This document shows, one piece after another, positions 33,242 to 42,525 of a DNA stretch of 64,000 nucleotides (position 1 is its first letter; each line of letters starts with the position of its first letter). The DNA is from an uncultured Clostridia bacterium (GTDB lineage Bacteria > Bacillota > Clostridia > Christensenellales > CAG-314). The DNA is taken from the NCBI GenBank assembly GCA_947628135.1, contig CANQYT010000005.1, positions 1 through 64,000 on the forward strand, written 5' to 3'. The notes under the pieces are model-generated. The model saw only the letters and a program-made list of their open reading frames with translations, was not told the origin of the DNA and did not search any database. The position numbers and the translations under genes were made by a program.

Positions 33242-35029
33242 TCAGTAGCGCAGTTCCGCCTTGATACGGCGAACGCCCGCGGAGGAGGACTGCTCCTTTG
33301 TGATGACGAAACGTCCCAACTCGCCCGTGTTGGCGGCGTGAGGACCGCCGCATATCTCCTTGCTGAAATCTCCCATCGTGTACACCTTGACGACGTCGCC
33401 GTATCTGTCGCCGAACAGCCCTATCGCGCCCGTTTTGCGCGCTTCTTCGATGGGCATTTCCTCGCAGGTGACGGGCAGTTTGCGCTCTATCGCTTCGTTG
33501 ACGAGGCGTTCCGTTTCCGCTATTTCTTCCTGCGTCATAGGACGGGAGAAACTGAAATCGAAACGAAGTCTTTCGGGGGTGATGTTGCTGCCCTTTTGCT
33601 TGACTTCGTCGCCGAGGACGCGCCGCAAAGCCGCCTGTAACAAATGCGTTGCGGTGTGAAGGCGGGTGGTCTCTACGCCGCCGCCCTCAGCCATTCCGCC
33701 TTTGAAACGCTGTTCGCTGCCCGCGTGAGACTTTGCCTGATGTTCCGCGTACTTCTGTTTGAATCCCTCGACGTCCACCGTGTAGCCGTTTTCCGCCGCG
33801 AGTTCCACCGTCATTTCCACGGGGAAGCCGAACGTGTCGTACAGTTTGAAAGCCGTGCCCCCGGGGACAACGCTGCCCTGAATGTGGGAAATGACCTTCA
33901 AAAACTCCTTTTCGCCCGCTACAAGCGTCTTGCGGAAACGCTCTTCTTCCTTGTCCAACTCGTCGATTATCTTTGCGGAATTGTCGGAAAGTTCCGAATA
34001 GACGTCGCGGTAAACGTCAACGTAGACGCGCGCTATCTGCGAAAGGCTGCCCTGAGGCATACCGAGAGTGTTTGCCATACGCACCGCACGGCGTATAAGA
34101 CGGCGCAGAACGTATCCCTGATCCACGTTGCTCGGCACTACTCCCACGGGATCGCCCAAAAGGAATGTCGCCGTCCTTACGTGGTCGGCAATTACGCGCA
34201 TCGCCTTGGTTGTTGCGGCGTCGTCGCCGTAGGTTTTGCCGCTGAGTTGGCATATCTTGGCAAGCGCGCCCTGAAACAAATCGATGTCGTAGACGGAACG
34301 CATACCGTTGAGTACGCAGACAGTGCGTTCCAAACCCATACCCGTGTCCACGTTCTTTTGCGCGAGAGGTTCGTAACTGCCGTCCGCCTTGCGATAGTAC
34401 TGCATAAATACGTTGTTCCAGATTTCCAGATACTTGCCGCAGTCGCAACTTGGATCGCAGCTGTCGGAACAGGCGGGTTTGCCCGTATCCCAAAATATCT
34501 CCGTATCCGGTCCGCAAGGTCCTGTCGTACCCGCTATCCACCAATTGTTCTTTTTGGGGAGGAAATAGATACGCTCGCGAGGTATGCCGCAGTTTTCCCA
34601 TATCTTTGCCGATTCGTCGTCGCGGGGCGCGTCGTCGTCCCCCGCAAACACCGTTACCGAAAGGCGGTCGGGGTCAAGCCCCAAATACCGCTTGCTTGTG
34701 AGAAATTCGTAACTCCACGCGATGGATTCGCGATTGAAGTAGTCGCCGAGCGACCAATTGCCCAACATTTCGAAAAACGTCAGATGGCTGTCGTCCCCCA
34801 CTTCTTCGATGTCGCCCGTACGCACGCACTTCTGCACGTCGGTGAGCCTGCGCCCCGCGGGGTGCTTCTGCCCCAACAGGTAGGGAATGAGCGGGTGCAT
34901 ACCCGCCGTAGTAAACAACACGCTCGGATCGTTTTCGGGAATGAGACTTGCCGACTTGATGACGGCGTGTCCGCGCTCGCGGAAGAAATCGAGAAATTTG
35001 TCTCTGAGATACTGTGACGTGATTTTCAT
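33242..35029 (-). CDS. alaS: Alanyl-tRNA synthetase, short form lacking the C-Ala domain
   Basis: 595 residues against about 870 in most bacteria. The class II catalytic domain (starting KITSQYLRDKFLDFFRERGH, with GNWSLGDYF and the GMGLERTV motif 3 region) and the tRNA-recognition helices are complete. The editing domain has both zinc-binding parts, HTATH (458-462) and CGGPH (560-564), and ends SSAGVRRIKAE. The protein stops there, without the linker and C-Ala dimerisation domain. The stop is clean and the ending is regular, so this looks like a natural short lineage form, not a truncation. AGAGGT upstream supports the start. Confidence 0.93.
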   Translation of the reverse strand: MKITSQYLRDKFLDFFRERGHAVIKSASLIPENDPSVLFTTAGMHPLIPYLLGQKHPAGRRLTDVQKCVRTGDIEEVGDDSHLTFFEMLGNWSLGDYFNRESIAWSYEFLTSKRYLGLDPDRLSVTVFAGDDDAPRDDESAKIWENCGIPRERIYFLPKKNNWWIAGTTGPCGPDTEIFWDTGKPACSDSCDPSCDCGKYLEIWNNVFMQYYRKADGSYEPLAQKNVDTGMGLERTVCVLNGMRSVYDIDLFQGALAKICQLSGKTYGDDAATTKAMRVIADHVRTATFLLGDPVGVVPSNVDQGYVLRRLIRRAVRMANTLGMPQGSLSQIARVYVDVYRDVYSELSDNSAKIIDELDKEEERFRKTLVAGEKEFLKVISHIQGSVVPGGTAFKLYDTFGFPVEMTVELAAENGYTVDVEGFKQKYAEHQAKSHAGSEQRFKGGMAEGGGVETTRLHTATHLLQAALRRVLGDEVKQKGSNITPERLRFDFSFSRPMTQEEIAETERLVNEAIERKLPVTCEEMPIEEARKTGAIGLFGDRYGDVVKVYTMGDFSKEICGGPHAANTGELGRFVITKEQSSSAGVRRIKAELRY

Positions 35030-35052
35030 AAGTTACCTCTTTCAAACAGCAC

Positions 35053-35085
35053 GAAAGACCACGCTTCAAACAGAAATGGTCTTTC
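35053..35085 (-). other. Hairpin between the zinc-ribbon membrane gene and alaS
   Basis: GAAAGACCA pairs perfectly with TGGTCTTTC around a 15-base loop. The T-run is weak, so it may be a poor terminator or a processing site just before alaS. Confidence 0.5.
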
Positions 35086-35115
35086 GGGTTTGAGTGTTAT
35101 TTTTATGTTTGGGGT

Positions 35116-36045
35116 TTATTTCTCTTTGAGTTTCTTGGCGCGAAAACCGAGGGACAGCAAAAAGAAGAACAAGTAGTATACGGGTATGCCCCAAATCGCA
35201 TAGCCGAGCGTGAAACCTTCGGGCAGTAAGAACGCCGACGCTATCGTTTGCAAGAAGCCTTCGCCTACGGAGATGGTGTTGAAGAGCAATATGAGACCCG
35301 CTACGACAACGGACAATATCCCCACAATGAGATAAAACCAACCGATATGCTTGGGACGCTTGCCGTTGACGGAACGAACGATGTACTCAATAAGTTGCAC
35401 TACCATCGTTACCGCGGTGATGACGACAAGAGCGGCTATCATAACGGAAGAAATTCCGTTGGAGAGCAATCCTCCGTTGATTATGCCCGATACGAGCATT
35501 CCGATGTAGTTGCCGCCGTACAGCGCGCTTTCGGCGGAGGAAGTTATGCCCTTGTCAAGGTTGTTGAGCGCCGTCAACCGCAAAGGAGTGCCGTTCAGCA
35601 CGGCGGGGCAAAGCAGATAGTACGCAAACAACAGCATCAATATCAATGAGGCGATAGCCCAACCTCTGCCGCCTTTGGTGTTGTATATCTTTTTGCTTTT
35701 GGTATTTTTGGATACTTCGGGCAATTTTGCGCTCGATACGGGAACTTTGGCGGGAGCGGTCTGTTGAAGCGTGACGAACGAGTAACCGCACGCGCACACG
35801 TTGTCGTGGGCGTCCACCTCTTTGCCGCACTTGGGGCATATCTTGGTTTCCCAACCCACTTTCAATTCCGTACCGCAGTTGCGGCAATAGTTTGCCATAG
35901 GGCTGTTGTGCGTGTGACACTTGTGGCACACGACCGGCTCTTCCGGTACTTTGAGTTGACCTCCGCAACGCGAGCAATACTTTGCGCTCAATGAGTTGCT
36001 GTTCCCGCAACGCGGGCATATATTGTAGCTGTTAGCGCTGTTCAT
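35116..36045 (-). CDS. Zinc-ribbon membrane protein
   Basis: 309 residues. Three zinc ribbons lie in the first 95 residues: CPRCG...CSRCG, CHKCH...CRNCG and CPKCG...CACGY. A low-complexity linker and four or five membrane helices (about 128-300) follow. The ribbons should be cytoplasmic. Its function is unknown; such proteins may be scaffolds or sensors. AGGAGG upstream supports the start. It lies nine bases after the seven-ribbon gene, which implies co-translation and perhaps a complex. Confidence 0.8.
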   Translation of the reverse strand: MNSANSYNICPRCGNSNSLSAKYCSRCGGQLKVPEEPVVCHKCHTHNSPMANYCRNCGTELKVGWETKICPKCGKEVDAHDNVCACGYSFVTLQQTAPAKVPVSSAKLPEVSKNTKSKKIYNTKGGRGWAIASLILMLLFAYYLLCPAVLNGTPLRLTALNNLDKGITSSAESALYGGNYIGMLVSGIINGGLLSNGISSVMIAALVVITAVTMVVQLIEYIVRSVNGKRPKHIGWFYLIVGILSVVVAGLILLFNTISVGEGFLQTIASAFLLPEGFTLGYAIWGIPVYYLFFFLLSLGFRAKKLKEK

Positions 36046-36054
36046 CCGAACCTC

Positions 36055-36870
36055 CTAAACTTTTTTCTTTTGTCCGCAGTTGGGACAAAACACATCGTCT
36101 TTATTGTTGACGTGTTCGCAAGCGGGACACGTCCATTTTTCTATCCTGTCGGGAGTTTCTCCCTCGAAACTGTGACGGCACTTGGCGCAAAAGGCGCTGT
36201 CGGCGGGATTTTCCGCGCCGCAAGCGGGACAGTATCGCTTTACTTCCTCTATTTCCAACTTCAAGCCGCAATTGACGCAGAAAGGTTCGCTTTCGGGGTT
36301 GAGCGCGCCGCAGTTGGGGCAAATCACGTTTTTGCCGTTGACGCCTTCGAGATACGCCTGCCGCACCGTCAGATCTCCCAAATTGCGGCTTTCGTGCGTG
36401 ACCTGCAACTGCTCCGTCTCGGCGTGCAGCAGCGAGCCGAAACAGTAGGAACACATATCCGCTTCCAACTTGTTGAGCCTGCCGCAATGCGGACATACTT
36501 TGCGTTCCACCACGCGATGACTGTGCAGATTGGCAACGCTTACGCCGCATTTCTGGCAGAAAATAGCCGTTATCGGCACGAGCGCGCCGCAATGAGGACA
36601 GCGAGCCGTCTCGGAGGGGACGGACATTGCGCCCGTGGCAAACCCTCCCGCCAATTCGCCTTTCAGATTGACGGGGACGGGCGTGTACCCTTCCGCTTCC
36701 TGTTGAAGTTCTTTGCCGCAGTTGGTGCAGTGATGATAGGAACTGTCGTTGACCGCGCCGCAATCGGGACATATCTTTTCTTCCCGAACGGTAAATTCCG
36801 AAGCGCCGCAGTTGCAACAATACAGCGAATCGTTCACATTGATCTCACCGCAGTTTTTGCATACTTTCAT
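36055..36870 (-). CDS. Soluble protein made of seven zinc ribbons
   Basis: 271 residues. Seven consecutive ribbons, each with two CxxC knuckles, start at about residues 4, 34, 89, 126, 184, 213 and 249 (CKNCG, CPDCG, CPHCG, CPHCG, CPNCG, CPACG, CPACE). A non-ribbon linker separates units 2 and 3 and another separates 4 and 5. There is no catalytic domain or membrane segment. It should bind about seven zinc ions and could be a protein- or RNA-binding scaffold. It lies directly upstream of the ribbon-membrane protein in the same operon. Confidence 0.82.
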   Translation of the reverse strand: MKVCKNCGEINVNDSLYCCNCGASEFTVREEKICPDCGAVNDSSYHHCTNCGKELQQEAEGYTPVPVNLKGELAGGFATGAMSVPSETARCPHCGALVPITAIFCQKCGVSVANLHSHRVVERKVCPHCGRLNKLEADMCSYCFGSLLHAETEQLQVTHESRNLGDLTVRQAYLEGVNGKNVICPNCGALNPESEPFCVNCGLKLEIEEVKRYCPACGAENPADSAFCAKCRHSFEGETPDRIEKWTCPACEHVNNKDDVFCPNCGQKKKV

Positions 36871-36951
36871 ATCGAAATCCTTGTTTGTTACTTCCTACTA
36901 CTATATACTATTTTATTCGTTTTGTCAAGATTTGCGCAACGCAGGCTTGCC

Positions 36952-38592
36952 CTATTTTGCCGAATTGAAGCTATCCTTCAAAGAAACTATTTCGTTGAAC
37001 ACCTGTTTGCCCTTGCCGCTGTCCCTGTCCAGCACGTAGTAACCCACGCGCATAAACTGAAACCGCTCTTCCGCCTTTGCGGAAAGCAGACCGCGCTCCG
37101 CCTTTGCGGTGACGACCTGCATACTGTCGGCGTTGAATCGCTCGTTGAAATCCGTCACCCCGTCCACGGCGTCGGTAAGCAGACTTTGCAACTTGCGCAC
37201 TGTGACGTCTATGCACGTAGCCGCGTCCACCCACTGTATCACGCCCTTTACCTTTACGCCGCTGGTGTCGTCGCCCGAACGCGAGCCGGGCACTACCGAA
37301 CAGCGCAACTCCGTCACGTTGCCGTCCGCGTCGGTAACAGCCTCGTCGCAATGAATGATGTAAGCGCCTTTCAAACGCACGTAGCCGTCCACTTTCAAGC
37401 GGTGATACTTGGGCGGGGGCACAAGCGCGAAGTCGCTGCGGTCGATGTACAACACGTCGGAAAAAGTTACCGAACGGTAGGTAACGGGCTCGGCGTTGGG
37501 GTTGTTTTCCACTTGCAACGTCTCGCTGCCCTTGTAGTTGGTGAGCACCACTTTGAGGGGATCGAACACCGCCATTACGCGATCGGCAGTGCGATTGAGG
37601 CAGTCGCGCACGCAGGACTGCAAATAACTTTCCTGCACTTCGCTGTTGGCTTTGGATACGCCTATGCGCTCGCAAAAGTCGCGTATCGCTTCGGGGGGAT
37701 AGCCTCTGCGGCGTATTCCCGCCAAAGTGGGCATACGCGGGTCGTCCCAACCCGTCACCTTGCCCTCGTCAACGAGTTTTTTGAGGTAGCGCTTGGACAT
37801 AATGGTGTTGGTTATGTTAAGACGGGCAAACTCTATCTGTTGCGGCAACGGTTCGGGAAAACCGCATTCTCTTACCACCCAATCGTACAGAGGTCTGTGA
37901 TCTTCGAACTCCAACGTGCATATCGAATGGGTGATACCCTCGTGCGCGTCCTCGATGGGGTGGGCGAAATCGTACATAGGATAAACGCACCACTTGTCCC
38001 CCGTGTTGTGATGGGTGGCGTGCAGCACGCGGTACAGCACGGGATCGCGCATATTGAGATTGGGCGAACTCATATCTATCTTTGCGCGCAACACCTTTGA
38101 GCCGTCGGGATAAACGCCGTCGCGCATTTCGTAGAACAAACGCAGATTTTCCTCCGCGCTGCGGTTGCGGAAAGGACTTTCCGTGCCCGCTTCGTACAGC
38201 GTTCCGCGGCGTTGGCGTATTTCCTCGGCGGTTTCGTCGCTTACGTAGGCGAGACCTTTTTTGATGAGTTTTACCGCGCAATCGAACATCACGTCGAAGT
38301 AGTCGCTGGCAAAATACAGTTTGTCCCACTCGAATCCGAGCCAACGTATATCCGACTTGATGGACTCGACGTATTCCGCGTCCTCTTTGCTCGGATTGGT
38401 GTCGTCGAAACGCAGATTGCACTTGCCGCCGTACTTGGATTTCAGTCCGAAGTTTATGCAAAGACTTTTTGCGTGACCTATGTGCAAATACCCGTTCGGC
38501 TCGGGCGGAAAGCGAGTGCATACGGTCTGCACTTTACCGCTTGCCAGATCGCCGTCTATTATTTCTTCGATAAAATTTTTCGATTCTTCCAT
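36952..38592 (-). CDS. glnS: Glutaminyl-tRNA synthetase
   Basis: 546 residues. The class I motifs FPPEPNGYLHIGHAK and MSKR (within TNTIMSKRYLKK) and the two C-terminal anticodon-binding barrels fit GlnRS rather than GluRS. It charges tRNA-Gln directly; the window also carries tRNA-Gln(CUG). It lies 18 bases after dnaB in the same transcript. An AAGGA lies about ten bases upstream of the ATG. Confidence 0.96.
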   Translation of the reverse strand: MEESKNFIEEIIDGDLASGKVQTVCTRFPPEPNGYLHIGHAKSLCINFGLKSKYGGKCNLRFDDTNPSKEDAEYVESIKSDIRWLGFEWDKLYFASDYFDVMFDCAVKLIKKGLAYVSDETAEEIRQRRGTLYEAGTESPFRNRSAEENLRLFYEMRDGVYPDGSKVLRAKIDMSSPNLNMRDPVLYRVLHATHHNTGDKWCVYPMYDFAHPIEDAHEGITHSICTLEFEDHRPLYDWVVRECGFPEPLPQQIEFARLNITNTIMSKRYLKKLVDEGKVTGWDDPRMPTLAGIRRRGYPPEAIRDFCERIGVSKANSEVQESYLQSCVRDCLNRTADRVMAVFDPLKVVLTNYKGSETLQVENNPNAEPVTYRSVTFSDVLYIDRSDFALVPPPKYHRLKVDGYVRLKGAYIIHCDEAVTDADGNVTELRCSVVPGSRSGDDTSGVKVKGVIQWVDAATCIDVTVRKLQSLLTDAVDGVTDFNERFNADSMQVVTAKAERGLLSAKAEERFQFMRVGYYVLDRDSGKGKQVFNEIVSLKDSFNSAK

Positions 38593-38610
38593 AAAAATTT
38601 GTCCTTACTG

Positions 38611-40125
38611 TCAGTCTTCCGGTTTGTCGTCCTTGATGAACGAGCCTTCTTCCTCGGCGGCATATTCCGGTTCGCCTTCCGATTCCACGGGCTGTTCCTG
38701 CGTTTGCTTTTCGGCGTCGGGCAGGCGAATACCGCTTTTTGCCAGATAGTCCTCGTCCACAAAACGCACGATGTTGCCCAACCAACGAATGTCTATGCTG
38801 CCCGTTTCGCCGTTGCGGTGTTTGGCGATTATCAGATTGAACTTGCTTGCGCCGGAAGAATCCGTTTCCTTGTGGATAAACAGCACTATGTCCGCGTCCT
38901 GCTCTATCGCGCCCGACTCTCTCAAATCGGACAGAACGGGTTCGCCGCCCCCCTCTTTGCTGCCTTTGATGTTGCGAATTTCCGCGTCGCGTTTAAGTTG
39001 GGAAAGCGCAATGACGGGAACGTTGAGTTCCTTGGCAAGCAGTTTGAGCGCGCGGGAAATGTTTGCCACTTCCTGCTGACGGTTGGAATCTCTGCCGCCG
39101 CCGTTGTCCGTCATCAACTGTATGTAGTCTATCACGATGAGATCGAGACCTTTTTGCGCTTTGAGTCGGCGGCACTGCGACGCTATCTCCGACGGCTTGA
39201 TGTTGGCGTAATCGTTGCCGTACAGGTGCATAGTGGAACAAATGGTATCCTGCGCCACACGCAACTTGGACAGATCCGCCACCCCTCCCGGGAATTGTCC
39301 GCTCTTTATCTGCTCCAACGGAACTGCGGACATACTTGAAAGCAAACGCTCGATAAGTTGCTGATTGGACATTTCCAAACTGAACACAGCCACAGTCTTG
39401 CCCTGCTTGGCGACGTGTTCCACTATGTTCATAGCGAGCGCAGACTTACCTACGCCCGGCCGAGCCGCAAGCACTATCAGTTCGCCGCCGTGCAAACCGT
39501 TTGTAAGTCGGTCGAAACGGCGGAAGCCCGTTTGTATGCCGCGGAATTGTCCGGGATTTTTGAAACGTTCGTTTATCTGCCAGAGCGCCTTGCTCGTTTC
39601 GTCGGCAAGGGACACAAGTCCGCCGTCCGACCCGCCCTGAGACAGTTTGAAAATTTCCTCCTCCGCAAAGGTGATGGCTTCTTCCGCGCTGCCCAAACTG
39701 CGCGCCTTTTGCGTGACTTCGCCGCAAATTCGTATAAGCTGACGCATCTTGGAGGCTCGCAGCACTATCGACAGATACTCGTCGTAGTTGGCAGTGCCCG
39801 GCAGAAAATCGTTGAGACGGGTTATGTAATCTATGTCGCCGACGTCGGACAACTTGCCGTTGCGGCGGAGATAGTCTATCACGGAGGCTATGTTTACCGT
39901 GTTGGACTTGTTTTCGTCGCCTGCGCGGTGAGTTTGCAAATTGATGTCCTTCATCGCTTCGAAAATCACGGCGTGATTGGTTTGATAAAAATCTTCCGCT
40001 TTGAGAGCGGCTATTATGTCCGCTTGAAACGCGCTGTCGCGTAAAATACAGCACAGAACAGCCTGTTCCGCTTCGACGCTGTTGGGCATTGCGACAAGAG
40101 TGGCTCGATCATTTTTGGTGGGCAT
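38611..40125 (-). CDS. dnaB: Replicative DNA helicase DnaB
   Basis: 504 residues. An N-terminal DnaB domain (MPNSVEAEQAVLCCIL onward) is followed by the RecA-like motor with Walker A ARPGVGKSALA, Walker B LIVIDYIQLM and the Arg-containing ALSQLKRDAE. It unwinds DNA ahead of the replisome as a hexamer. The start at 40125 has GAGGAG eight bases upstream; a longer frame upstream is not supported. It has no intein. It leads an operon with glnS. Confidence 0.97.
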   Translation of the reverse strand: MPTKNDRATLVAMPNSVEAEQAVLCCILRDSAFQADIIAALKAEDFYQTNHAVIFEAMKDINLQTHRAGDENKSNTVNIASVIDYLRRNGKLSDVGDIDYITRLNDFLPGTANYDEYLSIVLRASKMRQLIRICGEVTQKARSLGSAEEAITFAEEEIFKLSQGGSDGGLVSLADETSKALWQINERFKNPGQFRGIQTGFRRFDRLTNGLHGGELIVLAARPGVGKSALAMNIVEHVAKQGKTVAVFSLEMSNQQLIERLLSSMSAVPLEQIKSGQFPGGVADLSKLRVAQDTICSTMHLYGNDYANIKPSEIASQCRRLKAQKGLDLIVIDYIQLMTDNGGGRDSNRQQEVANISRALKLLAKELNVPVIALSQLKRDAEIRNIKGSKEGGGEPVLSDLRESGAIEQDADIVLFIHKETDSSGASKFNLIIAKHRNGETGSIDIRWLGNIVRFVDEDYLAKSGIRLPDAEKQTQEQPVESEGEPEYAAEEEGSFIKDDKPED

Positions 40126-40188
40126 TGCTTTCTCCTCGGAGGTGCGGCGCAACGCCAATCTTTACGCTGCGCCTATTTGGGTAGTATA

Positions 40189-40217
40189 ATTATACTTTAT
40201 TTGACGGCATAAAGCAA
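40189..40217 (-). promoter_or_regulatory. dnaB-glnS promoter
   Basis: TTGCTT (40212-40217), 17 bases, TATAAT (40189-40194). Confidence 0.6.
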
Positions 40218-40233
40218 TAAAATAAAAGTAATT

Positions 40234-41499
40234 TCAAATGAAAGATTTGTACGCGCGCCGCGCCCAACAGGCAGGCGCTTCGCTTTCGCGCGCAAGATAA
40301 CCGCGCGCAATCACCGCGTCCACGCGCTTGTAACTGTCGGTACGTATCAACTTTGTTTGCACGAGTTTGCCGTCGAGATAGTATTTGAGATATGATTTCG
40401 TCTTTACTCCGTCCGACCCGCTTACGACTACTTTTGTCTGGTCGGTGTAGATGAGTTCGGGGTATTTTTGCCTGTCCACGACGTACTCGGTGGCGAATTT
40501 TTCCCGCTGTTCCGTGCTTTCACGTACTATTTTGTAGGGATTGGGCTCGCCGTAAACGTCGAAACGTACCGTTTTGCCCACCGTCGTCGCGGAAATGTAC
40601 AATGGGTGATCGGTGTCGTTGACAAAGGTCAGATCCGCACTGCCGTAACTTACCATTGCGTCGAAACCCGCCTTTACGTAGGAAGAAACAAGAGAATGCC
40701 GCACCGCTTTGGGAACGAAACCCGCAAGCAACAAAGCGTTGTAGAGGGTGGTGGAAACCTGACATACGCCTCCGCCGACGCCGTCGGTATAGCCGCCATC
40801 CCGTATCACCTTTGCCGTTCGGTAGCCGTTGGCTTCGGTGCGGTCGCCCACCGTCTCGTTGAAAGAAAACGTCTCCCCCGCTTCCACCGTTACGCCGTTG
40901 ACGCTTTCCGCCGCGCGCGCGATGTTGTGACAGCGGTTTGCGCCGCTGTTAGCGTAGGAAGTGACGAAAGAGCCGCGCAGCACCGTGTTGCGGGAAAGTT
41001 CTTCCGCGGTCAAAGCGCGATCCACAGTGACGGGCAGCTGCACCGTGATGAGCCGACCGTCGGAGCGCAGCATTTCGTCAAACAGTTTGTCTGCGTTTAT
41101 CGACGCGCCGTCACGACCGTTGCGGTAGCAAAAGCCCTGCTTGCCGAAACTTACGGCGGCGTCCTCGCGGCGCGTTTCGACGTAGCCGAAGTGACGAAGT
41201 ATGCCGTCGAAGTCGGGCAGAAGATAGTTGTAGACCGCTTCGCGCGGCAAACCCGCGTTCAACAAACGCGCGCACAAATCCCGACGGGGGCGCTCGCAAA
41301 GGTAAAATCCGCGCCGCTCCGCTTCGTCGCGCAGTTTGCCGCATTGAGTACGCAGATCGTAGCGGAACACGTCGCCGCGGTACACTACGTCCACGGTGAC
41401 GTTCCACGGGTATGTTTGCGCCGCATACGCCTTTTCGCAAACAAAAGCGCCCGCAAAAACTGCGAGCGCAACAATCAAAACAACGGCAATTCTTTTCAT
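40234..41499 (-). CDS. VanW family exported protein
   Basis: 421 residues. An N-terminal signal sequence (about 5-27, cleavage near AYA-AQ) makes it extracellular or wall-associated. A helical domain precedes the VanW region (about 205-330) with FSFNETVGDRTEANGY and GGVCQVSTTLYNALL, and a C-terminal region resembles G5-type domains. VanW proteins are linked to the cell wall and to vancomycin operons, but their reaction is unknown. No other van gene is present, so resistance is not implied. The start overlaps the PHP stop by four bases (ATGA). Confidence 0.88.
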   Translation of the reverse strand: MKRIAVVLIVALAVFAGAFVCEKAYAAQTYPWNVTVDVVYRGDVFRYDLRTQCGKLRDEAERRGFYLCERPRRDLCARLLNAGLPREAVYNYLLPDFDGILRHFGYVETRREDAAVSFGKQGFCYRNGRDGASINADKLFDEMLRSDGRLITVQLPVTVDRALTAEELSRNTVLRGSFVTSYANSGANRCHNIARAAESVNGVTVEAGETFSFNETVGDRTEANGYRTAKVIRDGGYTDGVGGGVCQVSTTLYNALLLAGFVPKAVRHSLVSSYVKAGFDAMVSYGSADLTFVNDTDHPLYISATTVGKTVRFDVYGEPNPYKIVRESTEQREKFATEYVVDRQKYPELIYTDQTKVVVSGSDGVKTKSYLKYYLDGKLVQTKLIRTDSYKRVDAVIARGYLARESEAPACWARRAYKSFI

Positions 41500-42308
41500 A
41501 TCCCCAATATCCTGCAAGTGTAGGCGTTGGGCGAAAAACTTTTCGTACCGATCTCGACGCCGTGGACATAGTCGTGAAAATCGCTTCCGCCGGTGGAGAT
41601 CAACGAGTATTTCTTCGCCAAACGATCGTAGTAGTTACGCTCGTAGATATTGTGTGTAAAATAGTTCGCTTCGATACCGGCAAGCCCCACGGAAACCAAC
41701 TTGCGCAAAAAACGCTCGAATCGCGGCTTGTCCATACGCAACTGTTTGGGGTGAGCCAACACGGGCAATCCGCCGAAACGCAGCGTGAGCCGTATCGCTT
41801 CTTCCGGCGAAAGCCTCTTTGACTGCACGTAACAGCACTTGTCCGCGCCGATGTACTTGTCGAATGCCTCGGCGACGTCTTTGCAGTAGCCGAGACGCAC
41901 CATTTCGCGCGCAATTACGGGACGTCCCACAAAACCGTGGGCGGCAAGAGCGTCCAAATCTATCGGAAAACCGTGTTGTTTGAGTTTGTCCGCCATAAGT
42001 CTGTTGCGATCGTCGCGCAGACGGGAAACGGTTTCCATAGCAACCGCAAGGTCGGGATCGTCCACATCCACGTTGTACGCAAGTATGTGAACGTCAACGC
42101 CCTCCGCAAGGGTGGACAATTCCGCCCCGACAACGTAGCGCAGACCCGTTTGCAAAGCGTGGGCGCGGGCACGGCGTGTTCCTTCGAAACCGTCGTGGTC
42201 GGTTACGGAGATACAGTCCAAACCGCGCTCGACGGCTAAGTCCACCAAGCGCTCGGGAGAAAATATGCCGTCGGACATATTGGAATGTATGTGCAGATCG
42301 CATTTCAT
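41496..42308 (-). CDS. PHP-domain phosphoesterase (YciV-like)
   Basis: 270 residues. Metal-binding motifs of the PHP fold are present: CDLHIHSNMSDG, VTDHDGFEG, VGAELS, LAHPKQ and STGGSDFH. This class includes 3',5'-nucleoside bisphosphate phosphatases and RNase AM (5'-3' exonuclease on short RNA), so a cytoplasmic nucleotide or RNA hydrolase is likely. The ATG has no ribosome binding site and lies six bases after a -10 box, so the mRNA is predicted to be leaderless. It overlaps vanW at its 3' end, forming a two-gene operon. Confidence 0.9.
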   Translation of the reverse strand: MKCDLHIHSNMSDGIFSPERLVDLAVERGLDCISVTDHDGFEGTRRARAHALQTGLRYVVGAELSTLAEGVDVHILAYNVDVDDPDLAVAMETVSRLRDDRNRLMADKLKQHGFPIDLDALAAHGFVGRPVIAREMVRLGYCKDVAEAFDKYIGADKCCYVQSKRLSPEEAIRLTLRFGGLPVLAHPKQLRMDKPRFERFLRKLVSVGLAGIEANYFTHNIYERNYYDRLAKKYSLISTGGSDFHDYVHGVEIGTKSFSPNAYTCRILGI

Positions 42309-42314
42309 TTTTTT

Positions 42315-42343
42315 AATATACCAAATTTTGCGACTTATGTCAA
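42315..42343 (-). promoter_or_regulatory. Promoter of PHP-vanW, leaderless layout
   Basis: TTGACA (42338-42343), 17 bases, TATATT (42315-42320), six A, ATG. Same geometry as recX and the 17852 gene. Confidence 0.82.
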
Positions 42344-42429
42344 TATGCGACACAATGGGTATCCGCGCAAAATCGACGTAAATTCCGACGTGATTTTCCG
42401 CCGTAGTTAAGTAATTGCGTTGTTTGCTA

Positions 42430-42458
42430 TTGAAATTTCGACAAAAATCTGCTACAAT
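42430..42458 (+). promoter_or_regulatory. Promoter of the GNAT gene
   Basis: TTGAAA (42430-42435), 17 bases, TACAAT (42453-42458). It gives a leader of about 60 bases with a GC-rich GCGCGGC / ACGCGCCG type hairpin. Confidence 0.7.
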
Positions 42459-42525
42459 ATGAAGAAATACGAATTTGCGCGGCACGTCGCGCTTTTTACG
42501 CGGTGCGATACGCGCCGAAAAGGTT

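Noticed and set aside
33644..35017. Plus-strand open frame of 457 codons opposite alaS
   Set aside because: Antisense shadow of alaS, with no promoter or ribosome binding site.
33242..35029. alaS truncated by frameshift
   Set aside because: The ending is regular, the editing zinc motif is complete, and no remnants of a C-Ala coding sequence are found in the downstream frames.
35053..35085. T-box leader for alaS
   Set aside because: Only 86 bases lie between the genes, too short for a T-box, and no specifier or antiterminator motif is present.
36070..38100. Long plus-strand open frame (676 codons) opposite glnS and the zinc-ribbon gene
   Set aside because: Antisense shadow of GC-biased coding sequence: it spans two opposite genes and lacks a ribosome binding site.
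40234..41499. Vancomycin resistance gene
   Set aside because: A VanW domain alone occurs widely in Firmicutes. No vanA/H/X/R/S-type gene is present.
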